A stretch of DNA of 29,295 nucleotides from an uncultured Acetatifactor sp. (GCA_910589655.1 CAJUTJ010000070.1:1-29295), one strand, 5' to 3'. Shown: positions 1 to 7,550, counted from the stretch's first letter. The notes: generated by a model not told the origin, from the letters alone. Numbers and translations: made by a program.

Positions 1-27
1 ATGGTGATCTATTTTGCAGGGAGGTAA
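1..27 (+). CDS. 3' end of an upstream gene (partial)
   Basis: Frame 1 is open from the window edge to a TAA at 25-27, leaving eight codons. The TAA lies four bases before the next start codon, and a GGGAGG ribosome site overlaps its last codons, which is the close packing seen throughout this genome. Nothing can be said about the product. It could also be chance reading of a leader. Confidence 0.3.
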   Translation: MVIYFAGR

Positions 28-30
28 AAC

Positions 31-189
31 ATGAGTGTAGAAGAAAGGCTGAGACAGCAAGGTGTAAAAGTAAACGGCACGCTCGATATTCGGGCCGGGT
101 TTAAATTTTTGAGTAGGGCGTTCGTTGATGAATACGGGGTGATAATCAATTTTAAATTCCCGGAGGATGAACAGGAGGAGGAGGATTGA
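31..189 (+). CDS. small phage protein, 52 aa, unknown function
   Basis: ATG at 31 is preceded by GGGAGG at a good distance. The product is short, with an acidic tail (EDEQEEED) and no membrane segment or cysteine motif. The stop overlaps the start of the next small ORF (ATTGA), the coupling typical of phage early operons. I do not recognise a family. The strong ribosome site and tight coupling are the main evidence that it is translated. Confidence 0.55.
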   Translation: MSVEERLRQQGVKVNGTLDIRAGFKFLSRAFVDEYGVIINFKFPEDEQEEED

Positions 190-323
190 CTGCGTATAAA
201 ACGGGATCGTACCGAAAGAGGAAAAGGGAAGTTGCAGTGATGAAACTTAGGATTCTCTGCATAGCAATCGGGTTTCTGCTCGGTAACATCACCTGTCTTA
301 TTCTCATGCTGGTATGCAGATAA
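186..323 (+). CDS. small single-pass membrane protein
   Basis: Translation could start at TTG 186, overlapping the previous stop, or at ATG 240 after a purine-rich stretch. The first part is very basic (YRKRKRE). The last 25 residues are one hydrophobic helix (ILCIAIGFLLG, then CLILMLVC), giving a 27- to 45-residue protein with a cytoplasmic basic end and one transmembrane span. Such peptides are common in early regions of Bacillota phages, and no role is known to me. Start choice is uncertain. Confidence 0.5.
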   Translation: MTAYKTGSYRKRKREVAVMKLRILCIAIGFLLGNITCLILMLVCR

Positions 324-326
324 AAA

Positions 327-359
327 GAGCGCACAGGGTAGCAGCCCTGTTGTGCGCTC
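327..359 (-). terminator. strong hairpin, intrinsic terminator in minus orientation
   Basis: GAGCGCACA at 327-335 pairs with TGTGCGCTC at 351-359, and an inner GGG/CCC helix extends it. On the plus strand the hairpin is preceded by AAAAA and followed by no T-run. On the minus strand it is followed by TTTTT, the arrangement of an intrinsic terminator for leftward transcripts. No minus-strand gene is visible just to the right, so it may instead protect or end a short antisense transcript, or act as an mRNA processing or stability hairpin. Confidence 0.5.
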
Positions 360-405
360 GAAAGAATAGACAATTTCATTTTATAGGAAAGAGAGGGTTT
401 TGTAA

Positions 406-681
406 ATGGATAGAGAGAAACTTTTTAAATTAATCAATCTGGCTTTGGATATACAAGAAAGAGGAAAAGGGGTGAATGGATTCCCGTTCGTTCTTGTGAG
501 CTCTGGCAATTACGGGGAAGACATCAGGATCGAGGTGATGGACGAAGGATTCCGAGGCGGGGCTCCGTACGATGGGTGCTATATTTTTAAGCACTTGGGA
601 GAAACAAGCGAACGTGTGTACAATACCTGCCTAGAGCATTTAGAGGAAATGAAAGCAAAAGCGGAAGGGTTCTTCCAGTGA
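406..681 (+). CDS. hypothetical phage protein, 91 aa
   Basis: ATG at 406 follows GAGAGGG. The protein is soluble, with a mixed alpha/beta composition and an acidic helical C-terminus (about residues 72-91). It lies downstream of the 327-359 hairpin and 10 bases upstream of the next gene. I do not recognise a family. Codon use and ribosome site support a real gene. Confidence 0.6.
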   Translation: MDREKLFKLINLALDIQERGKGVNGFPFVLVSSGNYGEDIRIEVMDEGFRGGAPYDGCYIFKHLGETSERVYNTCLEHLEEMKAKAEGFFQ

Positions 682-691
682 GGCGGCGCGT

Positions 692-922
692 ATGATTCCA
701 GGATATGACGAATGGAAAACAACGCCACCGGAGGATCGAGAAGAAGGAGCGCTCAAAGAGAAATTGAACGGTTCCGGCTGGGAATCTGCGGACTCTGATG
801 TTTTTGTCCCGGAGGAGGATGCGTTTGATTACGCTCTGGAAAGAGTCAGGGAAGGGACGGCAGAGGAGAAAAGAGAGTTTGTAGAGTGGTTTTATTCTGG
901 GGACTGGATTAAGGAGGCGTGA
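692..922 (+). CDS. hypothetical phage protein, MIPGYDEWKTTPPED type
   Basis: The N-terminus MIPGYDEWKTTPPED and the C-terminal stretch ending in WIKEA match, from memory, a frequent small protein of Clostridia phages. In many relatives the middle carries a zinc-binding Cys cluster. Here that part is replaced by an acidic, cysteine-free segment (about residues 17-50), so this looks like a shortened or diverged variant. The stop (TGA 920-922) overlaps the next ATG. Function is unknown. Confidence 0.6.
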   Translation: MIPGYDEWKTTPPEDREEGALKEKLNGSGWESADSDVFVPEEDAFDYALERVREGTAEEKREFVEWFYSGDWIKEA

Positions 923-1083
923 TGGGACAGATTAAGATTACCGCATCCGCAATCACAAAGGAAGAGCAGCTCGATATTGCAAGGCTTCTAGTGAAGGCGG
1001 GATATACGGTCAATATCAAGAAGGGCAAGGTAGTAGATGGGAAAGGCAGTAGCTTTATTAATTTTGAAAAACAGGAGGGTTAA
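922..1083 (+). CDS. small phage protein, 53 aa
   Basis: ATG at 922 overlaps the previous stop as TGATG, and AAGGAGG lies eight bases upstream. The product reads as a helix (residues 12-26) followed by a short beta hairpin (YTVNIKKGKVVDG). It is probably translated by coupling with the preceding gene and ends just before the recombination block. No family recognised. Confidence 0.55.
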   Translation: MGQIKITASAITKEEQLDIARLLVKAGYTVNIKKGKVVDGKGSSFINFEKQEG

Positions 1084-1086
1084 TAA

Positions 1087-1947
1087 GTGGAAGGATTTGA
1101 AATGACATCAGGAAGAAGTGTAACAACAGAGATGGTTACGAGCAGACAGACACAGGAAGTTCAGGGACAGATTGTTATGGCCAAGAAGTTCCCGCGGGAC
1201 TATGTAGCAAGCTGCAACCGTATCATGCAGGCATGCCAGCGTAAGGGATTGGCTGAAAAGGCTATGTACGAATACCCGCGCGGCGGAACAAAAGTGGTAG
1301 GGCCTTCAATCCGTTTAGCGGAAGCGCTGGCGCAGAACTGGGGAAACATGAGTTTTGGAATTGTTGAGTTGGAACAGAAGGCGGGGGAAAGTCAGGTAAT
1401 GGCCTACGCCTGGGACCTGGAAACGAACACACGGCAGGAAAAGATTTTCAGCGTGCCACATATCCGCAGCACAAAAAAAGGCAATGTGACGCTGACCGAC
1501 CCACGCGACATTTATGAAATGGTTGCAAATCAGGGAGCCAGGCGGCTCCGGTCATGTATCTTAGGTATTATTCCAGGTGATGTGGTGGAGGATGCTATGG
1601 ATCAGTGCAACCAGACTCTTATAGGCAAGGCGGACAAGCCCATTATCGACCTTGTCAAGGATATGGCTGCAATCTTTGAGAAGGAGTTTTCTGTACCGCT
1701 TGAGGCCATAGAGAAATACATTGGGTGTAAGTCAACAGCGTTTTCTATGAATGACCTTGTACGGCTTAAGAGGGTGTATACATCCTTAAAAGATGGTATG
1801 GCAAAGCGCGAGGAAATCTTTGAGCTTCCGGGAGTGGAGAAAAAAGAGGCAGAGGACGCTTTTGCCGGTAAGACTAAAAAAGAAGAAAAGCCGGCTGATG
1901 GACAGCAGAAGCTTGATTTAGGCGGTGGTGCGGATAAAGCTAAATGA
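1087..1947 (+). CDS. conserved phage recombination-locus protein, putative single-strand annealing protein
   Basis: GTG start at 1087 after AGGAGGG; an in-frame ATG at 1102 is the alternative. The 286-aa product has a conserved core from about residue 32 (MAKKFPRDY) through YPRGGTKVVGPSIRLAEAL to GARRLRSCILGIIPGD near residue 155, then a charged, Lys/Glu-rich tail. I recall this core in Bacillota and Bacteroidota phages beside nucleases. It is not a typical RecT or Erf by eye. The next gene overlaps it by 23 bases and encodes a RecE/RecB-type nuclease, so the inference is an annealing or recombination mediator that loads on the single strands the nuclease produces. The family is recalled, the role inferred; DNA-binding residues cannot be picked out. 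Confidence 0.6.
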   Translation: MEGFEMTSGRSVTTEMVTSRQTQEVQGQIVMAKKFPRDYVASCNRIMQACQRKGLAEKAMYEYPRGGTKVVGPSIRLAEALAQNWGNMSFGIVELEQKAGESQVMAYAWDLETNTRQEKIFSVPHIRSTKKGNVTLTDPRDIYEMVANQGARRLRSCILGIIPGDVVEDAMDQCNQTLIGKADKPIIDLVKDMAAIFEKEFSVPLEAIEKYIGCKSTAFSMNDLVRLKRVYTSLKDGMAKREEIFELPGVEKKEAEDAFAGKTKKEEKPADGQQKLDLGGGADKAK

Positions 1948-2674
1948 TGATACCTATTACGGGAAAGAAGCGAATCAAGCCTTTTTCAGCGTAAGCCAGT
2001 ACAAGGATTTCTGCAAATGCGAAGCTATGGCAATGGCAAAAATCCGTGGCGAATTTGAACAGAAGCAGACAAAGGCTATGCTTATCGGTACGCTGGTTGA
2101 CCGATGGTTTGAGGGAACGCTGGACAAACTACGTGAGGAATCCCCAAACATTTTCTACTGCCGAAATGGCGCATTGAGGGCAGATTTTCGCAAGGCAGAT
2201 GAAATCATCAAGCGAGTGCAGCGAGACGAACGCTTCATGCAGTACATGAGCGGAGAAAAGCAGAAGATACTCACGTTTGAGATGTTTGACGCCCCGTGGA
2301 AGATGAAGATGGACAGCTTTGTAAGCGAAATATGCGTTACTGACCTCAAAGTCGTTCAAAATTTCAAAAGCCTTGCATTCTGGAGGTACGACTTGCAAGG
2401 AGCAGTGTATAGAGAGGGAGTGAGAGTTGCTTTAGGGCAAGACCTTCCGTTCTATTTGGCGGCAGCTACCAAAGAAGCAGTCACAAACTTCGACATCTTC
2501 CAGATAGACCATCCCACCCTGGACTTGGCACTCCGGGAGATTGAGGGGAATATGCCACGGTTTATCGCTGTCAAGTCAGGACTGGAAGAACCGCATTACT
2601 GTGGCGTATGCGACTACTGCAAGAGTGTGAAAAAGGCAAGAATAAGGAATTATTTGGAATTGTTGGAGGGATAG
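1925..2674 (+). CDS. PD-(D/E)XK exonuclease, RecE/RecB-like
   Basis: The protein has 249 aa. GTG at 1925 or 1928 must be the start: the nearby ATGs at 1944 and 1947 are out of frame, and the reading frame lies inside the end of the upstream gene. Nuclease motifs appear in order: IGTLVDRWFEG (about residues 54-64), the acidic residue in KMKMDSF (about 127-133), DLK in VTDLKVV (about 139-145) and QGAVYREG (about 158-165), the QxxxY motif of RecB-type nucleases. A CxxCxxC motif (CGVCDYC) near the C-terminus could bind zinc or an Fe-S cluster, as in AddB/Cas4-type enzymes. It probably resects double-stranded ends for annealing-based recombination. The overlap implies translational coupling. Confidence 0.8.
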   Translation: MVRIKLNDDTYYGKEANQAFFSVSQYKDFCKCEAMAMAKIRGEFEQKQTKAMLIGTLVDRWFEGTLDKLREESPNIFYCRNGALRADFRKADEIIKRVQRDERFMQYMSGEKQKILTFEMFDAPWKMKMDSFVSEICVTDLKVVQNFKSLAFWRYDLQGAVYREGVRVALGQDLPFYLAAATKEAVTNFDIFQIDHPTLDLALREIEGNMPRFIAVKSGLEEPHYCGVCDYCKSVKKARIRNYLELLEG

Positions 2675-2678
2675 GAAA

Positions 2679-2987
2679 ATGGATAAAGAATCGGTTGAGA
2701 AGATACTGACATCTTCACAATATATACAGTTTAATGGATGGATAAATCCTGATGAATACGGGTTTTCGAGAACGTGTTCGTTTTCGGCTCGTGGCGTTGA
2801 ATACAGAATAGAGTGGTACTGTAATTATTCAACACTCTATTGTGGAGAAATGCTTTTGATTTTTGATAATTTTCGCATTGATAACACATGGCCGCACCAC
2901 TATAAAGGTAATCTGCAATTTTACAGAAATAAGAATGTTTGTGCAGTTATTCCGATTGAAGAATATCCGAAGGAGGTATCGGCTTGA
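2679..2987 (+). CDS. hypothetical protein, 102 aa
   Basis: ATG at 2679 follows GGAGGGATAGG, four bases after the nuclease stop, and its stop overlaps the TTG start of the HerA-like gene. The sequence is AT-rich relative to both neighbours and aromatic-rich (several Tyr and Trp), with a beta-strand look and no metal motif. I do not recognise it. The different base use suggests that it was inserted between the nuclease and the ATPase. Confidence 0.55.
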   Translation: MDKESVEKILTSSQYIQFNGWINPDEYGFSRTCSFSARGVEYRIEWYCNYSTLYCGEMLLIFDNFRIDNTWPHHYKGNLQFYRNKNVCAVIPIEEYPKEVSA

Positions 2988-4525
2988 AATTAGTAAAAAT
3001 ATTACCCGACAAAATACAAATCAGGACGGACGATGCGGAGTTTAAAAACGCCCGACTGAATGACCTCATATCCGTATCGGACGGCAAAGTGGAGCTTGTG
3101 ACCATGATAACCGCCATCACGGATAATGACGTGGAGACGCAGATGGACGAAAATGCCATCATGGAGGAATTGCAGCAGCCGTCCTTGAAGGTGATCGAGT
3201 GTTCCATTCTGGGGAGCGTGATTGACGGTAGATTTAGACAGCAAATTAACAAATATCCGTCTGTTGCGGCAAAGATAAAAATGGTATTTCCTATGGAATT
3301 TGCCAAAATGATGGTAAATGACAGTTTAGACGACAAATTTCAGATTGGATATTATGCAGAACACCTTATGCCAGCTTTTATTGACGGAAACAAATTCTAC
3401 CAGCGGCATTCCTGCATCGTCGGCAATACCGGCTGCGGAAAATCCGAAACAGTTACAAAGATTATTGAGGAAACTGCAAAGCTGCCTGGGGCAAACATTG
3501 TCATATTCGACATTCACGGCGAGTACAGCCAGCTGTCTTATGTGGACAGTATCAAGATAGGAGAGGTTCCGTTCCCTATCTGGATGCTTGGATTTGCGGA
3601 TATGGTGGCAAATGTGCTGAAAGTGAAAGAAGATAGTACAGTGGTTATGTCGGCATTGAGGAAAGCGTACTATGCACAGTGTGACGGAGGAAACGAAAAT
3701 AAGCCTATATGCTTTGTGTTTAAAGATGTTTTAAATTATCTGTATAAATTAAACGAAGAAATGGTTGTTTCTGGCTATACCAAGGATGGCAACGCCAAAT
3801 ACGCAAAGGGCGAATACAACGGGAAACTGTTTGGGGTTGTTAACACAATGGAAACACTGCTTACAGATACAAGATATTCCTTTTTGTTTGACATAATGGG
3901 ACAGGCTTATTTATCCGACTTCCTCAACCGCATCACGGGCGGCAATAAGCCGGTAAAGAACATTGACCTATCCGGCATACCGCACGACATAGCGATGCTT
4001 ATTATCGGGGCTATAACGAAGCTGATTTACAATATCCAGATTATACAGAAAGACGCAAGACCGATAACCCTTGTCTGTGACGAGGCGCACGTTTACATAC
4101 CGACAGATTTTCAGTTATCGGCGGCACAGCGGCGTATGGTGGAGATATTCGAGAATATCGCGAAAGAGGGTAGGAAGTTCGGTATCACGCTATTTGTTGC
4201 AAGCCAGAGGCCCTCAGAGCTTAATAAGACTATCATGGCACAGTGTGCGAACTATATCGTGATGAAACTCAATAATGAGAACGACAAGAGCATGATTAAG
4301 GGTATGATGCCAGCCGGAAGCACAGATGTAATTGAAACCACTACCATGTTTAGCTCTGGTGACTGCCTTGTGGTTGGGGATGCCTGCCCGATACCGCTTA
4401 AAATCCATGTGGAGCTTGCAAAGGAGCGGCCGCAGAGTAAGACCATAGATTTCTGGACAGAGTGGAAGAGAGAGCGCGGTATCGTGGATTATGCAGCTTG
4501 CCTTGAGGAATATTTGGAGAATTAG
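2984..4525 (+). CDS. herA-like: HerA-like hexameric ATPase/DNA translocase
   Basis: The protein has 513 aa with a TTG start at 2984 behind AAGGAGGT. An N-terminal beta-rich part (residues 1-90) fits a HAS-barrel. Then come Walker A GNTGCGKSET (about residues 147-156), the VIFDIHGEY strand (about 171-179), Walker B LVCDEAHVYIP (about 362-372) and FVASQRPSEL (about 404-413), all in the order of HerA/FtsK-type translocases (DUF87 family). In archaea HerA pumps DNA into the NurA nuclease. Here the nuclease two genes upstream is the likely partner. HerA-like proteins are also known in bacterial defence systems, but the location in an early recombination block favours end processing. The pairing is inferred. 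Confidence 0.85.
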   Translation: MKLVKILPDKIQIRTDDAEFKNARLNDLISVSDGKVELVTMITAITDNDVETQMDENAIMEELQQPSLKVIECSILGSVIDGRFRQQINKYPSVAAKIKMVFPMEFAKMMVNDSLDDKFQIGYYAEHLMPAFIDGNKFYQRHSCIVGNTGCGKSETVTKIIEETAKLPGANIVIFDIHGEYSQLSYVDSIKIGEVPFPIWMLGFADMVANVLKVKEDSTVVMSALRKAYYAQCDGGNENKPICFVFKDVLNYLYKLNEEMVVSGYTKDGNAKYAKGEYNGKLFGVVNTMETLLTDTRYSFLFDIMGQAYLSDFLNRITGGNKPVKNIDLSGIPHDIAMLIIGAITKLIYNIQIIQKDARPITLVCDEAHVYIPTDFQLSAAQRRMVEIFENIAKEGRKFGITLFVASQRPSELNKTIMAQCANYIVMKLNNENDKSMIKGMMPAGSTDVIETTTMFSSGDCLVVGDACPIPLKIHVELAKERPQSKTIDFWTEWKRERGIVDYAACLEEYLEN

Positions 4526-4535
4526 GAGGATGGCT

Positions 4536-4757
4536 ATGCAGATTGGAGATTTAGTATTGCAGTTAAAAGAGCTGTTTCCCAGATTGAAAGAATACTCCAT
4601 GATGGACATTATAAAGTTTGCTCTTCAAAAGCAGATTCCAAAAGAAGCAAAAAGGGATGTTGATGGATGGATTTGCCCTGATTGTAGGTGCAAACGAAAG
4701 GAGAGGTTTTCTTATTGCGTAGCTTGTGGACAGGCATTAAAGCGTACAGAAAATTAG
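4536..4757 (+). CDS. zinc-ribbon small protein
   Basis: ATG 4536 is chosen over ATG 4530 because GGAGG at 4524-4528 is seven bases from 4536 but touches 4530. The 73-aa product has an N-terminal helical half and a C-terminal zinc ribbon made of CPDC and CVACG (about residues 46-66). It follows the HerA-like gene by ten bases and probably belongs to the same transcript. It is likely a nucleic-acid or protein adaptor; the specific role is unknown. Confidence 0.6.
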   Translation: MQIGDLVLQLKELFPRLKEYSMMDIIKFALQKQIPKEAKRDVDGWICPDCRCKRKERFSYCVACGQALKRTEN

Positions 4758-4841
4758 GTAACTATCAACCGTAGTATTTGTTCATGCTATATATCAAGGA
4801 ATCGGCTGCGGGTGGTCTCTGCCGCCGGAAAGGAGGATAAG

Positions 4842-5120
4842 ATGAAATTCAGAAGCAATGCCAGATATGGCAAACCAGTCGAAAGCGGAACTATTTACGA
4901 GGGCAAGATTGGCAAGTTAAGGATATCGGTACACAGGATTATTTATTGTGAGGGTTGGTTTTTGTCCTGCCCAGATTTAGGGATAAGCCAAATGCAGTTG
5001 AAAAGCGACACTCTCATGAGTGCGATTGAGGAATCAAAAGAAGCGCTTAAAAAAGTGGCTGATAAGCTGGCCGAGGATGTTAATGCATTCTGTAAGTCAG
5101 ATATTGAGATATCGAGGTAG
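4842..5120 (+). CDS. small conserved phage protein upstream of RusA
   Basis: ATG 4842 is preceded by AAAGGAGG. The 92-aa product starts MKFRSNARYGKP, has a beta-rich first half and a helical second half (about residues 60-85) ending acidic. I recall similar proteins beside RusA in Clostridia phages, without a known function. It ends two bases before the RusA start. The 84 bases upstream hold no gene; a GC-rich imperfect hairpin near 4803-4830 precedes the ribosome site. Confidence 0.55.
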   Translation: MKFRSNARYGKPVESGTIYEGKIGKLRISVHRIIYCEGWFLSCPDLGISQMQLKSDTLMSAIEESKEALKKVADKLAEDVNAFCKSDIEISR

Positions 5121-5122
5121 AT

Positions 5123-5497
5123 ATGGAATATTTACTGACAATCCCCGGCACACTCCCGAACCTCAACGACTACATAGCCGCAGAGCGCGCAAACCGCCAC
5201 AAAGGGGCGAAGATGAAACTGGGCAGCGGAAATATTGTTTCTGCGGCAATCAGACAGTGTATGAGGGGCGTGATGGTTGAAAAACCGGTATTCATTGAGT
5301 ACACATGGATTGAACCGAGTAGGCGGCGCGATAAGGATAATATTTCGTCGTTCGGTCGGAAGGTAATCCAGGATGCACTTGTACAGTGTGGTGTACTGAA
5401 AGACGATGGTTGGAAGTATGTTGTCGGATTTTCCGACAGGTTTGAGGTGAATCGAGAAAATCCACGAATCGAGGTTTTGATCAAGGAGATAAAGTAG
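5123..5497 (+). CDS. rusA: RusA-family Holliday junction resolvase
   Basis: The 124-aa length is normal for RusA. It opens with LTIPGTLPNLNDYI, the RusA N-terminal pattern, and contains the acidic catalytic segment RRRDKDN (about residues 67-73) followed by KVIQDALVQCGVLKDDGWK (about 80-98), where the conserved Asp residues bind metal. It resolves Holliday junctions and branched replication intermediates before packaging, which suits the nearby recombination genes. It sits between two genes without a gap; the next start directly abuts its stop. Confidence 0.9.
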   Translation: MEYLLTIPGTLPNLNDYIAAERANRHKGAKMKLGSGNIVSAAIRQCMRGVMVEKPVFIEYTWIEPSRRRDKDNISSFGRKVIQDALVQCGVLKDDGWKYVVGFSDRFEVNRENPRIEVLIKEIK

Positions 5498-6415
5498 GTG
5501 GCACGTCACAAACAAGACGGATTGATCTACTTTCCTTTCGACACAGATTTCTTTTATGCAGATAAGAGAATTAAAAGGTTTCATGCCAAATTTGGAAATG
5601 ATGGAATAATATTTTACATTTATCTGCTGACAGAAATATACCGTAACGGATATTACATAAGTTGGGACGAAGATACTACGGATGATATCGAAACTGATCT
5701 TCGTCTCAAGGAAGGGTTTATAGAGCAGGTTATGACATACTTGCGTGGTCGGTCACTACTCGAAATGAGAACACTGTCTACGGGGGTCACTATCATTACC
5801 TCACCGGGAATACAGAAACGGTATCAGGAAGCCATTAAAAGCCGAAGGCGTGATGTTTATGTTGATTCAGAAATTTGGCTTTTAAACGAAAAAGAAACAG
5901 CTTCTTATATTAAAGTTACCGTAAATGAGAGTAAATCCTGCGGAAATGAGAGTAAATCCTGCGGAAATGAGAGTAAATCCTGCGGAAATGATATAAAGGA
6001 AAGTAAAGTAAAGGAAAGTAAAGGAAAGAGAGAGATAGGTGAAGGCATAGGAAATTCATTTGATAAGTTCTGGTCTATTTATCCTTTGAAAAAGAATCTT
6101 CTTAAATCTAAGGGAGAGTATATCTATGCTCTAAAAACAACTCCAGGACTTACCGAGGAAATGCTTATTTCTGCAGGAAAAAATTATGCTGAGTCGCTCA
6201 GAATCAAAAAAATACCTGATAGATATATCAAGCACGCAGATAACTGGATTCGTGAATCTTCATGGATTGATTATTTGCCTGAAAACTATAAGAGAGAGAA
6301 AGAAAGTAAAACAGGAATAAGAGACAATAACAATTTCGAACGAAGAAGCTATGATTACGATGATTTAGAGGATAAATTGATTAACGCGAATTTTAAAGAT
6401 AAAAGAGAGGTATAA
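5498..6415 (+). CDS. phage replication protein, DUF4373 (Lin1244/Lin1753-like) N-terminal domain
   Basis: GTG 5498 abuts the RusA stop, with AAGGAG at 5483. The N-terminal half (residues 1-110; DGLIYFPFDTDFF, KFGNDGIIFYIYLL) is the DUF4373 winged-helix-type domain found in replication initiators of Bacillota phages. A linker carries three tandem copies of NESKSCG, then a Lys/Glu-rich stretch. A C-terminal helical domain (about residues 185-260, FDKFWSIYPLKKN onward) resembles DnaD-associated tails. It probably binds the origin and recruits helicase or host replication proteins. The DNA repeat within the gene may be the origin. No helicase loader is visible next to it. Confidence 0.75.
   Translation: MARHKQDGLIYFPFDTDFFYADKRIKRFHAKFGNDGIIFYIYLLTEIYRNGYYISWDEDTTDDIETDLRLKEGFIEQVMTYLRGRSLLEMRTLSTGVTIITSPGIQKRYQEAIKSRRRDVYVDSEIWLLNEKETASYIKVTVNESKSCGNESKSCGNESKSCGNDIKESKVKESKGKREIGEGIGNSFDKFWSIYPLKKNLLKSKGEYIYALKTTPGLTEEMLISAGKNYAESLRIKKIPDRYIKHADNWIRESSWIDYLPENYKREKESKTGIRDNNNFERRSYDYDDLEDKLINANFKDKREV
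5924..5986 (+). repeat. three tandem 21-bp direct repeats inside the replication gene
   Basis: The unit starts AAATGAGAGTAAATCC and is repeated exactly three times (5924, 5945, 5966), followed by a partial unit and a purine-only stretch (GGAAAGTAAAG repeats, about 5998-6034). The repeats are in frame, so they also repeat the protein linker. Exact DNA identity, not only protein identity, suggests recent expansion or selection on DNA. Iteron-like repeats inside the initiator gene are known as origins in phages such as lambda; that comparison is inference. Confidence 0.8.
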
Positions 6416-6519
6416 TGTTGAATTTTTGTAAAGGATTGATTTTGGCATGGTGCCCGGTAATCAATCAAAAAAGATATTTTGTAGAATTTGGGAAGGGGAA
6501 AGGAGGAAAGCAGAAATGA
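6415..6519 (+). CDS. very small ORF, 34 aa, overlapping both neighbours
   Basis: ATG 6415 overlaps the stop of the replication gene (TAATG), and its TGA overlaps the next ATG (ATGA). GAGAGG lies about seven bases upstream. The peptide has a hydrophobic start (CKGLILAWCPV) and a basic, glycine-rich end. Double stop/start overlap is strong evidence for coupled translation even though the ORF is tiny. Function unknown. Confidence 0.5.
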   Translation: MLNFCKGLILAWCPVINQKRYFVEFGKGKGGKQK

Positions 6520-6692
6520 AGATGATTGAAATTGATGATTTTTTAAAGTTTATGGAATCCCTGGAAGCTGCAGGCGCTGAATATGTTTCGTTTGATGATT
6601 TGAGAAAATTTGTAAATGAACAGTCAAGCGATTGTGAAAGAGAGATTGAAGAGTGCTTAAAACACAGGGGAGATACTGGGTCGGTAAGCTAA
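6516..6692 (+). CDS. small acidic protein, 58 aa
   Basis: ATG 6516 is preceded by AAAGGAGG at an ideal distance; a longer in-frame reading from 6447 lacks a ribosome site. The product is acidic and helical, with two cysteines in the last third (DCEREIEECL). It overlaps the preceding small ORF by four bases. No family recognised. Confidence 0.55.
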   Translation: MKMIEIDDFLKFMESLEAAGAEYVSFDDLRKFVNEQSSDCEREIEECLKHRGDTGSVS

Positions 6693-6710
6693 ATGTAGGA
6701 GGTGTGATCA

Positions 6711-6884
6711 ATGCTTTGGATTGCAGTTTCGCCGGATGGGCTCGAGCTTCCATTGGCTGTTGAAAATACAGCTAGGGAGCTGGCGATTAAAATGCGCACC
6801 ACCAAAAGCAATATCTTATCAAAGAAATGCAGAAAAGAGAATGGGGAGCACTGCGGGTATAAGGCGGCGGTTATAAAAGAGTGA
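6711..6884 (+). CDS. small helix-turn-helix-like phage protein, 57 aa
   Basis: ATG 6711 follows AGGAGGTG. The layout, MLWIAVSPDGLELPLAVENTA, then a helix, then KMRTTKSNILSKKC, resembles tiny phage proteins that carry a minimal HTH: a beta strand, a helix ('ARELAIKM') and a recognition-like helix ('TTKSNILSK'). Its stop overlaps a GTG start as GTGA. DNA binding is inferred from the shape only. Confidence 0.5.
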   Translation: MLWIAVSPDGLELPLAVENTARELAIKMRTTKSNILSKKCRKENGEHCGYKAAVIKE

Positions 6885-7096
6885 GAGAGAAAAGAAGATA
6901 CATGATTGCAGACAGGAAACATCCGTTTATGGGATTAAACAATCGTGTCTGCCAGAATCCAAAATATTACTGCCGTCTTCATCGGGTATGGTTATCTGAT
7001 GGAGATGTGAAAAAGAAAAGATGCAAGGAGAAGCCGGATTTTGACATGATAGGAGTACATTTATGCAAAAATCTGGAAAAGAAATTTGGGGAGTGA
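6881..7096 (+). CDS. small Cys-containing phage protein
   Basis: GTG 6881 overlaps the previous stop; ATG 6902 is the alternative start. The core, NNRVCQNPKYYCRLHRVWL followed by KKKRC and a later LCKNLE, has four evenly placed cysteines and looks like a small zinc-binding fold. From memory this short protein recurs in Clostridia phages near replication genes. Role unknown. Confidence 0.6.
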   Translation: MREKRRYMIADRKHPFMGLNNRVCQNPKYYCRLHRVWLSDGDVKKKRCKEKPDFDMIGVHLCKNLEKKFGE

Positions 7097-7100
7097 TGCA

Positions 7101-7550
7101 ATGCGAAGGAAATGCCACGCCTGCCTGTGCCGAACATGCTTAAATGTGTGTTGTGATCGGAGAAACTGCACAGGAAAGAAAGGGGAGTGTGATAATTATA
7201 ACGGATTTAGGCAGTTGAGTATTTTTGAGCCGGCACCACGATTTCATTCAATTCCGCGACATTCATGGAAGTATTACGGAATTAGCAAAGATCGGTACAG
7301 GCAGCTTACAGAGTACATACAGTCCGGCAGATATGCCTCTCTCGCTTCGCAGGCGGCCCATACAGCCAATGAAACGATTTCAGAGCACATTTTACTGTCT
7401 GTTACGAAAAATAAGTCCTATGACGCTCTCAGAGTGAAATGGGAACTGAAAGAAATGGAGCAAATCCCATATGGACGGACAGATTTTTATGGGATTAGGA
7501 GATGTTTCTTTAGTATTTTTAATGAGAAAATGAAGGAGATAGGGAGATGA
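7101..7550 (+). CDS. conserved phage protein with N-terminal Cys cluster
   Basis: ATG 7101 is preferred because homologues, as I recall them, start MRR followed by the Cys cluster. The 149-aa product opens with CHACLCRTC...CCDRRNC...C (about residues 5-30), then a helical domain with YYGISKDRYRQL and SAN/ANE-type helices (about 55-115) and RTDFYGIRRCFF near the end. The cluster is probably a zinc or Fe-S site. The helical half resembles the ArpU/sigma-like phage regulators only loosely. It overlaps the following XRE gene by four bases. Confidence 0.6.
   Translation: MRRKCHACLCRTCLNVCCDRRNCTGKKGECDNYNGFRQLSIFEPAPRFHSIPRHSWKYYGISKDRYRQLTEYIQSGRYASLASQAAHTANETISEHILLSVTKNKSYDALRVKWELKEMEQIPYGRTDFYGIRRCFFSIFNEKMKEIGR

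Noticed and set aside
4758..4841. Possible promoter in the gap before the 4842 gene (TTGTTC...TATATA)
   Set aside because: Spacing and hexamers are poor and the box seen elsewhere is absent; only an imperfect GC-rich hairpin is visible.
5924..5986. Short tandem repeats that might suggest a CRISPR array
   Set aside because: The units are 21 bases and directly contiguous, with no spacers, and are in frame inside a coding gene.
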